From Pseudomonadota bacterium (lineage in GTDB: Bacteria > Pseudomonadota > Gammaproteobacteria > Steroidobacterales > Steroidobacteraceae), in contig JAEWAF010000135.1 of assembly GCA_023391815.1 (NCBI GenBank), positions 1-64,000 on the forward strand: a stretch of DNA of 64,000 nucleotides, read 5' to 3'. Positions 49,893 to 58,781 of the stretch are shown in pieces. Made by a program: the position numbers and the translations under genes. The notes below the pieces were generated by a model. It did not search any database. It saw only the letters and a program-made list of their open reading frames with translations, and was not told the origin of the DNA. Within the stretch, counting starts at the first letter, position 1; each line of letters starts with the position of its first letter.

Positions 49893-50267
49893 TCAGGTGT
49901 TTGCGGGAGGTGCTCTGGGTTGAGCAGGGGAGCGCGCCGGTCGTGTGACTGGCGCGTGAGATGTCGTATCGAGCCACTGATCCGGCTGGAAACGTAGTGC
50001 AATGGTGCAGATCGGCGAGAGTGCGAGGGGCGCGCTTCCGATGCGCGTCGGATCGGACCGACGGCGATCGCTCGTCTGCAACGACAAATGCCGATCCGCT
50101 GAAACAACGGCGACCGGCGAGTCGACGCCATCGAACATGCCGGACGCGAACGAGCGGGCCTGCGCGGGATTGAGCAGCGCCGCCCACCAGACAACAGCAA
50201 TGAGCGCGAGCCACGAGGGCCCGCTCATGCTGAAAGTCCGCGACCGGAATGTGAATGGAATATGCAT
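49893..50267 (-). CDS. Possible small exported protein upstream of secDF
   Basis: A 124-residue frame with a signal-like segment (WLALIAVVWWAALLNPAQA) after a short basic start, ending just upstream of secDF on the same strand. Third-position GC looks coding-like. The mature part has one cysteine, a proline-rich tail (APVTRPARSPAQPRAPPANT) and no known domain. It might also start at 50228 (MSGPSW). No ribosome binding site is decisive, so this is a tentative gene. Confidence 0.45.
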   Translation of the reverse strand: MHIPFTFRSRTFSMSGPSWLALIAVVWWAALLNPAQARSFASGMFDGVDSPVAVVSADRHLSLQTSDRRRSDPTRIGSAPLALSPICTIALRFQPDQWLDTTSHAPVTRPARSPAQPRAPPANT

Positions 50268-50315
50268 TGCTGCAGGCAGGCTAGATCATGTTTCGATCTC
50301 GGGCAACTCACCAGC

Positions 50316-51230
50316 TCAGGTTTGAGAGAACAACTGTCGGGCGTTGTCCGTCATCGCGGCCACGGCGGGATGTTTGACTTTGCGTTCCGCCGAAATCGCA
50401 TAGAACTCCGACTTCACGCCCTTGGCCAGGCCGATCCGAACGAAGCCCAGCTGTTTTCTAAACGAATTTTCCAGCACCGAAGGCACTGGCGCGAAACCGT
50501 GTCCTTCACGGGCGAACTCCCGCAACATGGCGTAGTCCTCGAATTCGCCGAGCAGCAATGGCCGCACGTTCTGCCGATCGAGCCATTGGTCGAGTGCCCG
50601 CCGGATGGCTGTGTCGTCGGTGGGAAGTAGCACGGGCACGCCGTCCAGCGATTTCGGAAAGTCACGGCGCAGCGTCTTTGCGAGCGTCGGCGTCGCCATC
50701 CAATAAACATTGCAGCTGCCGAGCGGATGACTGTAGGCGCGAACGTTGAGCGACGGCGTCACCGGCGCATCCGAGAGCACCACATCGATTTCATGAATCG
50801 CGAGGTCCGCGACCAGTCGCTCCAGGGTGCCTTCGCGACAGATGACGCGCACCGACTGTTTCAGCTGCAGGCTGGGCTCGACGATCCGGTAAGCGATTTC
50901 CTTGGGCAGCACGTCGTCGATGCCGATCAGCAATTTCAAGGGTCGCGACGAGGGACGCTGTTCCAGCGCTTCCATCAGCTCCTGTCCGAGTCCGAAAATC
51001 TCGTTCGCGTAGCTGTAGACTAGACGCCCGACTTCCGTGGGTACGAGCGTGCGGCCCGATTTCACCAGCAATTTCTCGCCGAGCCGTTCTTCAAGCGTGC
51101 GCAGTTGCGCGCTGATCGTCGGTGCCGCCAGTGCCAGTTCTTCGCACGCGCGAGTCAGGCTGCCTGTACGGACCACCGACCAGAAATACAGCAGATGCTG
51201 GTAGTTGAGCCGGCGGATCACATTGCTCAT
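50316..51230 (-). CDS. LysR-family regulator, NhaR-like
   Basis: A 304-residue regulator. The N-terminal HTH (LNYQHLLYFWSVVRTGSLTRACEELALAAPTISAQLRTLEERLGEKLL) and VPTEVGRLVYSYANEIFGLGQELMEAL are the NhaR subgroup signature. NhaR activates the sodium/proton antiporter nhaA in enterobacteria, but no nhaA is adjacent, so the target is unknown. Divergent from rnk-like gene; the 116-bp gap holds two palindromes, TCGAAGCTTCGA (51249-51260) and AGAATAATTCT (51280-51290). Confidence 0.88.
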   Translation of the reverse strand: MSNVIRRLNYQHLLYFWSVVRTGSLTRACEELALAAPTISAQLRTLEERLGEKLLVKSGRTLVPTEVGRLVYSYANEIFGLGQELMEALEQRPSSRPLKLLIGIDDVLPKEIAYRIVEPSLQLKQSVRVICREGTLERLVADLAIHEIDVVLSDAPVTPSLNVRAYSHPLGSCNVYWMATPTLAKTLRRDFPKSLDGVPVLLPTDDTAIRRALDQWLDRQNVRPLLLGEFEDYAMLREFAREGHGFAPVPSVLENSFRKQLGFVRIGLAKGVKSEFYAISAERKVKHPAVAAMTDNARQLFSQT

Positions 51231-51346
51231 GACGCTCTCCAGCGAAGCTCGAAGCTTCGACTATATGAAACGGACTTCAAGAATAATTCTAATTGATCGA
51301 ACTTAGTATCGGCTGCACCATACTCGGCGAACCTTGCCAGGAGTGA

Positions 51347-51751
51347 ATGATGCGTGATCAGCCGATCGTGATTTCCGAGCCCGATGCCCGCGTGCTGCGC
51401 GGTCTGCTCGCTCGTGCCGCCAACGGCCATGATCAGGAGCACTTGGAAGAGCTGAGCCTGGAGCTGGAGCGTGCGCAAGTGTTGCAGCCGGAGCAGGTCG
51501 CGCCCGACGTCGTCACCATGCACAAGCTGTTGCGCATCCTCGACCTCAGCAACGGCTCGAGCCAGGAGCTGACGCTGGTCAGTCCCGCCGAGGCGAACGT
51601 GAGCGCGCGACGCATTTCCGTGCTGGCGCCGCTTGGAACGGCGCTGCTCGGTTATCGCGAAGGCGATGAAGTCGAATGGGTCATGCCCGGCGGCGTGCGT
51701 CGCTTGCGAATCGAGTCCGTGCAGGCGGCCGTGACCGCTGGAGCGCATTAG
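51347..51751 (+). CDS. Rnk-like GreA/GreB-C-terminal transcription factor
   Basis: A 134-residue protein. N-terminal coiled-coil/helical region (ISEPDARVLRGLLARAAN, then helices of EELSLELERAQVL) and a GreA/GreB C-terminal FKBP-like domain (VSARRISVLAPLGTALLGYREGDEVEWVMPGG). Length and order match Rnk, the regulator of nucleoside diphosphate kinase, which binds RNA polymerase. It lacks the long GreA coiled coil. A GGAG site precedes the two start codons, ATG 51347 and 51350. A Usp gene follows in the same direction. Confidence 0.85.
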   Translation: MMRDQPIVISEPDARVLRGLLARAANGHDQEHLEELSLELERAQVLQPEQVAPDVVTMHKLLRILDLSNGSSQELTLVSPAEANVSARRISVLAPLGTALLGYREGDEVEWVMPGGVRRLRIESVQAAVTAGAH

Positions 51752-51777
51752 CGATTCAATCGAAGAGGAGAGCTCAG

Positions 51778-52659
51778 ATGCCGAGACTGCTGTGTGCGAC
51801 CGACCTGCTGCCCAAAACTGAAGCGGCGATCGATCGCGCGGGGTTGCTCGCCGAGCAACTGCAAGCACAGCTGTCCTTGATGCACGTCGTTTCACCGGTG
51901 GCTTCGGAGCTCAATCTCGAACAGGCGTTACAGCACGCCATCACCGGACTGAACGCGCGCGCTCGTCCGCCGTCGTGGCGCGCCGGTCCGACGCCGGAAG
52001 TCGTCGTACGCACCGGCAATCCGGCTCGATTGATCATCGATTCGATCGACAAACATCGCGTCGATCTGCTGATCATGGGCCCGCATCGCAAGCGAGGCAT
52101 GCGCGATGTGCTCGAGGGCACGATGGCCGAGAAGATCCTCAATACCCGCCAGTGCCCGTTGCTCATCGTGCAGCAGCCAGCGGCGGCTGAGTATCGACAG
52201 GTGCTGTTGGCGCTCGACGTGGCGGAAGAATCAGGCGCGGCCGTGCGAGCGGCGGAAACTCTGGTGCTCAACCCTCGAGCGCAGGCGATGGTGATGCATG
52301 TCTGCGAGCCACCGTATCAGGGCATGCTCAGATCCGCCGGCGTGGGCACACAGGAAATCATCTCGTACGTCAACGAGTCCCGACGTGAAGCAGCGGGTGA
52401 GATTCGCGATCTGCTCAGGCGTTCGAGCGCCGATCACACGCGCTATGGCGTCGTGATCGGAGAGAGTCATCCGGCGCGAGCGATTCGTCGCGCGGTTGAA
52501 ATGTACCAGCCCGACCTGCTCGTGATGGGCACCAGCGGTGGACGTGTGCGGCGGGCATTGATCGGCAGCGTCGCCAGTCAGGTCATGGATGCAGCGGGAT
52601 GCGACGTGCTGGTCGTGCCACGCGGTTCGATGCCGGTCCGACCCGCTGGTCTGCACTGA
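51778..52659 (+). CDS. Tandem universal stress protein, UspE-like
   Basis: A 293-residue protein of two Usp domains. The first begins LCATDLLPKTEAAIDRAGLLAEQL and ends with MGPHRKRGMRDVLEGTMAEKILNTRQCPLLIVQ; the second begins VLLALDVAEESGAAVRAAETLVL and ends VMGTSGGRVRRALIGSVASQVMDAAGCDVLVVPRGS. The GxnGxnnn(G/S)-type ATP-binding loops are present in both. Cytoplasmic stress protein. It follows rnk by 26 bases, with GAGGAGAG before ATG 51778, so they are probably co-transcribed. Confidence 0.88.
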   Translation: MPRLLCATDLLPKTEAAIDRAGLLAEQLQAQLSLMHVVSPVASELNLEQALQHAITGLNARARPPSWRAGPTPEVVVRTGNPARLIIDSIDKHRVDLLIMGPHRKRGMRDVLEGTMAEKILNTRQCPLLIVQQPAAAEYRQVLLALDVAEESGAAVRAAETLVLNPRAQAMVMHVCEPPYQGMLRSAGVGTQEIISYVNESRREAAGEIRDLLRRSSADHTRYGVVIGESHPARAIRRAVEMYQPDLLVMGTSGGRVRRALIGSVASQVMDAAGCDVLVVPRGSMPVRPAGLH

Positions 52660-52731
52660 GCCGCATTCCTTTCGACATTGCTTACGCCGCCTGCGTGTGC
52701 TGACATGGGCGCGATGTCGGGGGAACGCTGT

Positions 52732-54420
52732 ATGACCCACCAGGCTTTTTTGCAGGCCCGCGACCTGCTGCTCAACCATCGCGAAGACTATGCAACGGCG
52801 GTCAGTTCCTTTCGCTGGCCTCAACCGACCGAGTTCAACTGGGCCCTCGATTGGTTCGATGCGCATCTCGCCACAGGCGAGCGAGGCGACCGAACCGCGC
52901 TGAAAATCGTCGGCATGGACGCCGCGACCAGAACGTTTCGCGAGCTGTCGGAGCAATCCAATCGCGTCGCCAACGGTCTGCGTCAGTTGGGCGTCAAGCG
53001 TGGCGACCGCGTGTTGATGATGCTCGGCAATTGCGCCGCCCTGTGGGAGCTGATGTTGGCGTGCATGAAGCTGGGCGCCGTCACGATTCCGGCGACCACG
53101 CTGCTCACCGCCGACGATCTGACCGAACGTATGCGTCTGGGCGGCGTGCGCTTCTGGATCACGGATGCCGAGCTCGCGGAGAAGTTCCAGGGCCTCGCTA
53201 TGCAGGTGACTCGCATCGTCGTCGGCGATCGTAAAGCGGGTTGGACCAGCTATGAGGATCTCACCGGTGGCTCGGCCGAATTCCGGCCCGAGGGCGCGAC
53301 TCGCGCCGACGATCCGTTGCTGCTCTATTTCACCTCCGGCACGACGTCCAAGCCGAAGCTCGTCTCGCACACTCACGCCAGCTATCCGATCGGTGCGCTG
53401 TCGACGATGTATTGGTTGGGTCTGCGCCCTGGCGACATTCATATGAATGTGTCCGCGCCGGGATGGGCGAAGCACGCCTGGAGTTGTTTCTTCGCGCCTT
53501 GGAACGCGGAGGCGACCGTGTTCATCGCGAACATCGGACGGTTCAATGCGCGGGCACTGTTACAGGCAATGACCGAGAACGGGGTCACATCGATGTGCGC
53601 GCCGCCGACGGTGTGGCGCATGCTGGTTCAGGAAGACCTCGCGCCTCATCGCGGTGCCTTGAATAATTTGTGTGGCGCTGGCGAGCCCCTGAATCCCGAA
53701 GTGATGGATGCGGTCGAACGCGCCTGGGGTTTGCAGATTCGCGACGGCTTCGGTCAGACCGAAACCACGTGCGTGGTCGGCAACTCGCCAGGGCAAACGA
53801 TCAAGCCCGGCTCGGTGGGCCGGCCCTTGCCGGGATACGACGTGATGTTGCTCGACGCCGATGGCAATCCAGCGGACGAGGGCGAGATCAGCCTGCGCTT
53901 GAATCCCGCGCCCACCGGTTTGATGCGCGGCTATCAAGATGAGTCGGGCACAGTACGCAGGCTTGAAGGGGCGGTGTATCGAACCGGTGACATCGCGAGC
54001 CGCGACAACGACGGCTATATCACTTACGTCGGCCGCGCCGATGACGTGTTCAAGTCATCCGACTATCGCATCAGTCCGTTCGAGCTGGAAAGCGCGCTGA
54101 TCGAGCACGCGCTGATCGTGGAGGCAGCCGTGGTCCCCGCGCCCGATCCGATGCGTCTGGCTGTGCCCAAGGCTTATATCGTGCTGGCCACGGCAGCGGC
54201 AGCGAATCGCGAAACGGCGCTGTCCGTGTTTCGTCACATTCGACAAGTGCTCGCGCCGTACAAGCGCGTCCGACGCATCGAGTTCACCACGCTGCCGAAG
54301 ACCATTTCGGGAAAGATTCGTCGAGTGGAATTGCGTCGTCAGGAAGTGGAGCGCGCCCGCGTTGGCGAGCGGGCCGCGGGTGAATTTCGCGAAGAGGATT
54401 TCCCGGAGTTGCGCGATTAA
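52732..54420 (+). CDS. Acyl-CoA synthetase (AMP-binding family)
   Basis: A 562-residue ANL-superfamily ligase. The P-loop is YFTSGTTSKPKLVSH (about residues 200-214), followed by CGAGEPLNPEV, DGFGQTETTCVVG and the hinge motif YITYVGRADDVFKSSDYRISPFELE. The C-terminal lysine is in LPKTISGKIRRVELR. It activates a carboxylic acid to its acyl-CoA via an acyl-AMP; medium-chain acids are typical. ATG 52732 has a GGGGGA site; earlier in-frame ATG codons at 52705 and 52714 are possible. Confidence 0.9.
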   Translation: MTHQAFLQARDLLLNHREDYATAVSSFRWPQPTEFNWALDWFDAHLATGERGDRTALKIVGMDAATRTFRELSEQSNRVANGLRQLGVKRGDRVLMMLGNCAALWELMLACMKLGAVTIPATTLLTADDLTERMRLGGVRFWITDAELAEKFQGLAMQVTRIVVGDRKAGWTSYEDLTGGSAEFRPEGATRADDPLLLYFTSGTTSKPKLVSHTHASYPIGALSTMYWLGLRPGDIHMNVSAPGWAKHAWSCFFAPWNAEATVFIANIGRFNARALLQAMTENGVTSMCAPPTVWRMLVQEDLAPHRGALNNLCGAGEPLNPEVMDAVERAWGLQIRDGFGQTETTCVVGNSPGQTIKPGSVGRPLPGYDVMLLDADGNPADEGEISLRLNPAPTGLMRGYQDESGTVRRLEGAVYRTGDIASRDNDGYITYVGRADDVFKSSDYRISPFELESALIEHALIVEAAVVPAPDPMRLAVPKAYIVLATAAAANRETALSVFRHIRQVLAPYKRVRRIEFTTLPKTISGKIRRVELRRQEVERARVGERAAGEFREEDFPELRD

Positions 54421-54619
54421 GGCTGCGAAATGGCCGCAAGTATGCCGGCAGGGTTGTGCGTGCGGGCGACGGTGATGATAAACGCATATACGGCCAGCGC
54501 CGCCAGCCAGCAAACAATGCGGATTTTGCGGGTCGAGCCGCGCGCGCGCCGATCGCGCGAGATAGCGCGATTGCGGCCGCAGTAGGAAACAGCAGATCAG
54601 GGTTGCCGGTTTGCCGCGG

Positions 54620-55030
54620 TCAGGCGCCGTCGACCGGACGAGTCACCGGCTTGCCTTGATCCTTCACCACGAACACGACGAACTTGGCCGGCTCGGTCTT
54701 GCTCGCATTCATGGACTGACGATGGATGTCCTTGGGGCTCTCGCGGAACGTTTCGCCTTTGCGGACGGTGACCGGCTCCTTGCCATCCACTTGCATGATC
54801 AGCGCGCCTTCCAGCACGTACACGAACACGTCGGCATCGTGCCGGTGAGGCGAGGACGCGCCGCCGGGGAGATATTCGACCGTGAGCACCGTGACTTCCT
54901 TGCCGGGCACGCCGCTGAGCGGCTCGGTCAGGAGCGATTTGACGACCGCCTGATTCTTGGAATCCGCGGCCTGAGCGGATGCGCCGAGCAGCGCCATGCA
55001 GAGCGCGGCGCCGATTGCGAGTTTGTTCAT
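54620..55030 (-). CDS. Exported cupin-domain protein
   Basis: A 136-residue secreted protein with a signal peptide (MNKLAIGAALCMALLGASAQA) and a single cupin barrel: SPHRHDADVFVYVLEGALIM (metal-binding HxH...E) and GETFRESPKDIHRQSMNAS (the second-motif histidine). Small periplasmic cupins bind metals or sugars, or catalyse isomerisation; no substrate can be assigned. It is divergent from a MocR regulator (82-bp gap), a likely regulatory pair. Confidence 0.85.
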   Translation of the reverse strand: MNKLAIGAALCMALLGASAQAADSKNQAVVKSLLTEPLSGVPGKEVTVLTVEYLPGGASSPHRHDADVFVYVLEGALIMQVDGKEPVTVRKGETFRESPKDIHRQSMNASKTEPAKFVVFVVKDQGKPVTRPVDGA

Positions 55031-55112
55031 GACTGGCTTGTTGGCAGCTTGTGACAGGCGCGAGAATGCGCCCGGACGCGGCTCCCTGAAAGAGCCAAAA
55101 AGGCGAACTTCG

Positions 55113-56567
55113 ATGGAACCAATGTTCGAGCTGCCGATCCGCATTCCGCCCCGCAAATCGGGCGAGCGGCTGCGTGCGCTGCATGGACAGCTCAAGGCGG
55201 CCATTCTCGAGGGGCGTCTGCGTCCCGGGTTGCGTTTGCCGGCAACGCGAGTGCTTGCCAGCAACTACGGCGTGTCGCGAAACACGGCGATCGCGACGTA
55301 CGATCTACTGCTCAGCGAAGGTTACATCACGACGCGACACGGCGCGGGGACCTACGTGGCCGACGTTGTGCCGCGCGTGACGCGCCTGGCCCGTCAGCAA
55401 AAGTCCAGCTCCAAGCGCACGCGCCAGCTCGGTGAGTTCTGGCAGCGATCCCTGCATGTCGATGGCTCGCCGGCGCCAGGCCCGGTGCGGTACCAATTTC
55501 GACTGGGCTTGCCCGATGTTTCCAAATTCCCCATGCCGACCTGGCGCCGTCTGTCCGCAAGAGCATTGCGGAATTTCGCTCGTCAGGCGCCGGTCTCGGA
55601 GACGGCGGCGGGACGACCGGCTCTGCGAGAGGCCATCGCGAAACATGTTTCGTTCGCGCGTGCGGTGGCATGCGATGCGGCCGATATCGTGGTGACGAGC
55701 GGAGCGCAGCAGGCGTTCGATTTGCTCGCGCGAATCCTCCTGACGCCCAAGCGCAATGTCGTCGCGATGGAAGATCCCGGCTATCAGCGGGCTCGCATGG
55801 CGTTCATGGCGGCGGGTGCGAAGGTCGTGCCGGTGCCGGTGGACGAGGAGGGCTTGATCGTCGAGAAGCTGCCGGCGACGGCCAGCATCATCTACGTGAC
55901 GCCATCGCATCAGTTTCCGACGGGCGCGGTCATGTCGCCGCGTCGTCGAGCGGAGTTGCTGGCCTTCGCCAGCGCTCACGATGTCGCCATCGTCGAGGAC
56001 GATTACGACGCCGAGTTCCGTTTCGGCGTGCGTCCGCTCGATGCCCTGCAAACCTTGGATCGCGCCGGCTCGGTGTTCTATGTCGGTACGTTCTCGAAGA
56101 GCCTGTTCCCGGATCTGCGGCTGGGCTTCGTGGCTGCGCCGGCGTGGGCGCAACCGGCGCTGCTGGCCGCCAAGCATTACGCCGACGGTCAATGCTCGCC
56201 CTTGCTTCAGGAAACGTTGGCGAGCTTCATCGGCGAAGGTCATCTGGCCAGGCATGTGCGACGGATGCGTCAGGTGTACAGCGGCCGGCGCGAAGCATTG
56301 CTCGACGGGCTCGACAAATATTTGAGCGCTCATCTCGTGCCGGTGCCGTCGGCGGCCGGATTGCATCTCGCGGCGTTCACTCGAGCTCCGGTCGATGCCG
56401 GAAAGATCGTCGAGCGGGCTGCTCGCGAAGGAACCGGCGTCTATTCGCTGAGCCGCTTTCAAATCGGGCGCACGGGCCGGAGCGGGCTGGTGTTCGGCTA
56501 CAGCAGCCTGACCGAGCGTGAGATCACCGAAGGGCTGATCCGGCTCGCGCGTGCGTTCGGCAAGTAA
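55113..56567 (+). CDS. MocR-subfamily GntR regulator with aminotransferase domain
   Basis: A 484-residue regulator. N-terminal winged helix (LPATRVLASNYGVSRNTAIATYDLLLSEGYITTRHGAGTYV) joined to a fold-type I aminotransferase domain; the PLP lysine is in YVGTFSKSLFPDLRLGF and the phosphate-binding region reads TSGAQQAFDLLAR. Such proteins use PLP-bound amines to regulate, classically PdxR for B6 synthesis or GabR. Start at ATG 55113 with an AAGG site. It is divergent from the cupin gene. A direct repeat GCTTGT (55036-55041, 55047-55052; 11-bp period) lies upstream. Confidence 0.9.
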   Translation: MEPMFELPIRIPPRKSGERLRALHGQLKAAILEGRLRPGLRLPATRVLASNYGVSRNTAIATYDLLLSEGYITTRHGAGTYVADVVPRVTRLARQQKSSSKRTRQLGEFWQRSLHVDGSPAPGPVRYQFRLGLPDVSKFPMPTWRRLSARALRNFARQAPVSETAAGRPALREAIAKHVSFARAVACDAADIVVTSGAQQAFDLLARILLTPKRNVVAMEDPGYQRARMAFMAAGAKVVPVPVDEEGLIVEKLPATASIIYVTPSHQFPTGAVMSPRRRAELLAFASAHDVAIVEDDYDAEFRFGVRPLDALQTLDRAGSVFYVGTFSKSLFPDLRLGFVAAPAWAQPALLAAKHYADGQCSPLLQETLASFIGEGHLARHVRRMRQVYSGRREALLDGLDKYLSAHLVPVPSAAGLHLAAFTRAPVDAGKIVERAAREGTGVYSLSRFQIGRTGRSGLVFGYSSLTEREITEGLIRLARAFGK

Positions 56568-56644
56568 CCCCCTGAAGTGGCTCCGTGGAGTTGATGCAAA
56601 GTGGCTCTTCTTGAGGGCCAGTCGAAGCACGACAGTGCGCAGCC

Positions 56645-57742
56645 ATGATGTCACTTAAATCCGGCTTTCAAGTCGCGGCTTTGACCGTGGGCATGGTGTT
56701 TTCCTGGGGCGCTCAGTCAGCCGAGTTGCCGGCGACTGGCCGCAAGATCGTCATCGAGAAGATTGGCGACCGTTACGAATGGCAGCTCGTTCGAGCACCG
56801 CTCCCGACGCTGGCCGACGATCAAGTGCTGGTGCGCGTGCATGCGATCAGTTTGAATCGCGGCGATCTCTCCCGGCTCGAGCGACAGGATTTCGCCGATG
56901 GCGCGAAAACGCCTGTGTCCGATGCGGCCGGCGAAGTGGTCGCGGTCGGACGTGCGGTCAAGAATGTTCGCACCGGGGACCGGGTCACCAACACATACTT
57001 CAGGCAGTGGATCGACGGCCCGTATCGAGAAGCATATCTGGATGCCGTGTATGGCTGGACCATGGAAGGCGTCGCCGCGGAATATTTGGCGCTCGACGCG
57101 CGAGCCGTCGTGCCGATCGCAAAAGGATTGAGCTACGAAGAAGCCTCGACGTTACCGACCGCCGGGCTCACGGCCTGGAATGGAGTCCTCGGTCGCGCGG
57201 ATACAAAGAAAGGCGACGTGGTGCTCGTGCAAGGCACTGGTGGTGTATCGACGTTCGCGCTTCAGTTCGCCGTCGCTGCCGGTGCGCGCACCATCGTCAC
57301 GAGCAGTTCGGACGAGAAGTTGGCACATGCTTTCAAGCTCGGCGCACGAGACGGTATCAACTATCGCAAGGAGCCTGAGTGGTCGAAGGCGGTGCTACGG
57401 GTCACGGAAGGTCGCGGCGCCGATCTGGTGCTCGACGTGGTTGGCAAGAGTACGCTCGCTCAATCGGTGGACAGCCTTGCGGATGAAGGCTCGCTCGCGA
57501 TCATCGGCGGAATCACAGGCTACGACGGTGAGCTGTCGGCTTGGGGGTTGTTGAAGAAATCCGCGACCGCGCGTGGCATCTTCGTGGGCTCGCGCGCCGA
57601 TTTCGTTCGCATGAACGAATTCATCGCTCGCCATGGCCTGCACCCGCTGGTCGATCGCGTCTATCCCATCGAGCAATATTCGCAAGCGTTGCAGGCGATG
57701 GCGTCGGGCAACTTCATGGGCAAGATCGTGCTGACGTTCTGA
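56645..57742 (+). CDS. Medium-chain dehydrogenase/quinone reductase-like protein with signal peptide
   Basis: A 365-residue MDR-superfamily protein with an N-terminal hydrophobic signal (FQVAALTVGMVFSWGAQSA). The body matches zinc-free quinone-oxidoreductases: VHAISLNRGDLSR, SDAAGEVVAVGRAV, GLTAWNGVLG, VVLVQGTGGVSTFALQFAVAAG (Rossmann), GADLVLDVVG. NAD(P)H-dependent enzymes are rarely exported, so either the signal is retained as an anchor or the protein uses a periplasmic cofactor. Monocistronic. Confidence 0.8.
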   Translation: MMSLKSGFQVAALTVGMVFSWGAQSAELPATGRKIVIEKIGDRYEWQLVRAPLPTLADDQVLVRVHAISLNRGDLSRLERQDFADGAKTPVSDAAGEVVAVGRAVKNVRTGDRVTNTYFRQWIDGPYREAYLDAVYGWTMEGVAAEYLALDARAVVPIAKGLSYEEASTLPTAGLTAWNGVLGRADTKKGDVVLVQGTGGVSTFALQFAVAAGARTIVTSSSDEKLAHAFKLGARDGINYRKEPEWSKAVLRVTEGRGADLVLDVVGKSTLAQSVDSLADEGSLAIIGGITGYDGELSAWGLLKKSATARGIFVGSRADFVRMNEFIARHGLHPLVDRVYPIEQYSQALQAMASGNFMGKIVLTF

Positions 57743-57784
57743 AGGGCCGTCCGTGGCCCGGTGCGAGCCGAAGCTCGATGAAGC

Positions 57785-58369
57785 TCAGAACTTGAAGAGC
57801 CCGCTCACCGACAACATATTGAAGTCGCCGTCGGAAAGTGCGATCCCTTCATACTCGGCGCGCAACTCGAACGAGGGGCCGACGTTGAGAGCGGCGCCGA
57901 TGCCGTAGGCCACGTCCTCGTCGCTGGCCTCGTCCTCTGCAACCACGTTGCCGTTCACACGGCCCTTGATTTTGGCTTTGTACGAAGCGAAGCCGAGCTT
58001 GCCGTGCACGGAGAAAACATCCCCGAGCGGCAGGCGGCCGATTGCCGACGCGATCAGTCCGGTGGTGCCGACTTCGAGCGTGCCTTTGACGCCGGGGAAG
58101 CTGATGAGCGTCTCCTCCGGTTTGCCGCCGTCGAAGTAAGCGGCTTCGACTGCGAAATACGGGTTGATGTTATAGCCGCCGAATACCTTGAACGCGGTAT
58201 CGTCCGAATCGAACTTGAAGCCGTCGAGGTCGGCGTCTTCGTCGAGCTCGATAGTCGCTGTGCCGACGCCGGCGCCCACATAGAAGCCCGTCTGGACTTC
58301 GGCGAGAACGGTCGAGCTCGCGAGCAGGCCGAGCAATGCCAGGCCGTTCAAAGCCATTCGCTTGTGCAT
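57785..58369 (-). CDS. Outer-membrane beta-barrel protein, OmpA/OmpW-like
   Basis: A 194-residue protein: signal peptide (MALNGLALLGLLASSTVLA), then an eight-strand beta-barrel of the porin OmpA N-terminal type (TGFYVGAGVGTATIEL, VFGGYNINPYFAVEAAYFDGG, HGKLGFASYKAKI) ending with an aromatic residue (SVSGLFKF) as for BAM recognition. Passive pore or structural role. Divergent from the DUF2905 gene. Confidence 0.85.
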   Translation of the reverse strand: MHKRMALNGLALLGLLASSTVLAEVQTGFYVGAGVGTATIELDEDADLDGFKFDSDDTAFKVFGGYNINPYFAVEAAYFDGGKPEETLISFPGVKGTLEVGTTGLIASAIGRLPLGDVFSVHGKLGFASYKAKIKGRVNGNVVAEDEASDEDVAYGIGAALNVGPSFELRAEYEGIALSDGDFNMLSVSGLFKF

Positions 58370-58580
58370 TTTAGAAACTCTCCTTGGCGCGCCTCAGGTG
58401 CGAGCACCTTGCCCGCCTCTGCTGAGGGCGGTGCAGTATGCCGAGCGCGATTCCCTACAGCCGCATGGCAAGGCTGTCAGGGGCGTCAAATTGAGAGGCG
58501 TATCACGAGTTGCGCCGTGCCCGGCTTTGTTTCTAAACAGTCCCGCGATGGCCTATGATCGGCCTTCTGGAGAAGGTCAC

Positions 58581-58781
58581 ATGCAACGCTCGCTCATCGT
58601 TCTAGGCTTGGTGATCGCGCTGGTCGGGCTCGCCTGGCCGTGGATCTCCAAGCTGCCCCTCGGCCGACTGCCTGGCGACATCATGATCGACCGGCCCGGC
58701 TTCAAGCTGTTCTTCCCGTTCACCACCATGCTCATCATCAGCGTGCTGATCTCGCTCATCCTGATGCTCTTCCGGAAGTGA
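58581..58781 (+). CDS. DUF2905 family two-helix membrane protein
   Basis: A 66-residue protein with two transmembrane helices (SLIVLGLVIALVGLAWPWI and MLIISVLISLILMLF) and the family loop LPLGRLPGDIMIDRPGFKLFFPF. Function unknown. GGAGAAGG sits before ATG 58581, so the longer reading of the frame is unnecessary. Confidence 0.9.
   Translation: MQRSLIVLGLVIALVGLAWPWISKLPLGRLPGDIMIDRPGFKLFFPFTTMLIISVLISLILMLFRK

Noticed and set aside
50316..51230. Sodium-stress operon with nhaA
   Set aside because: The NhaR-like regulator has no antiporter gene next to it.
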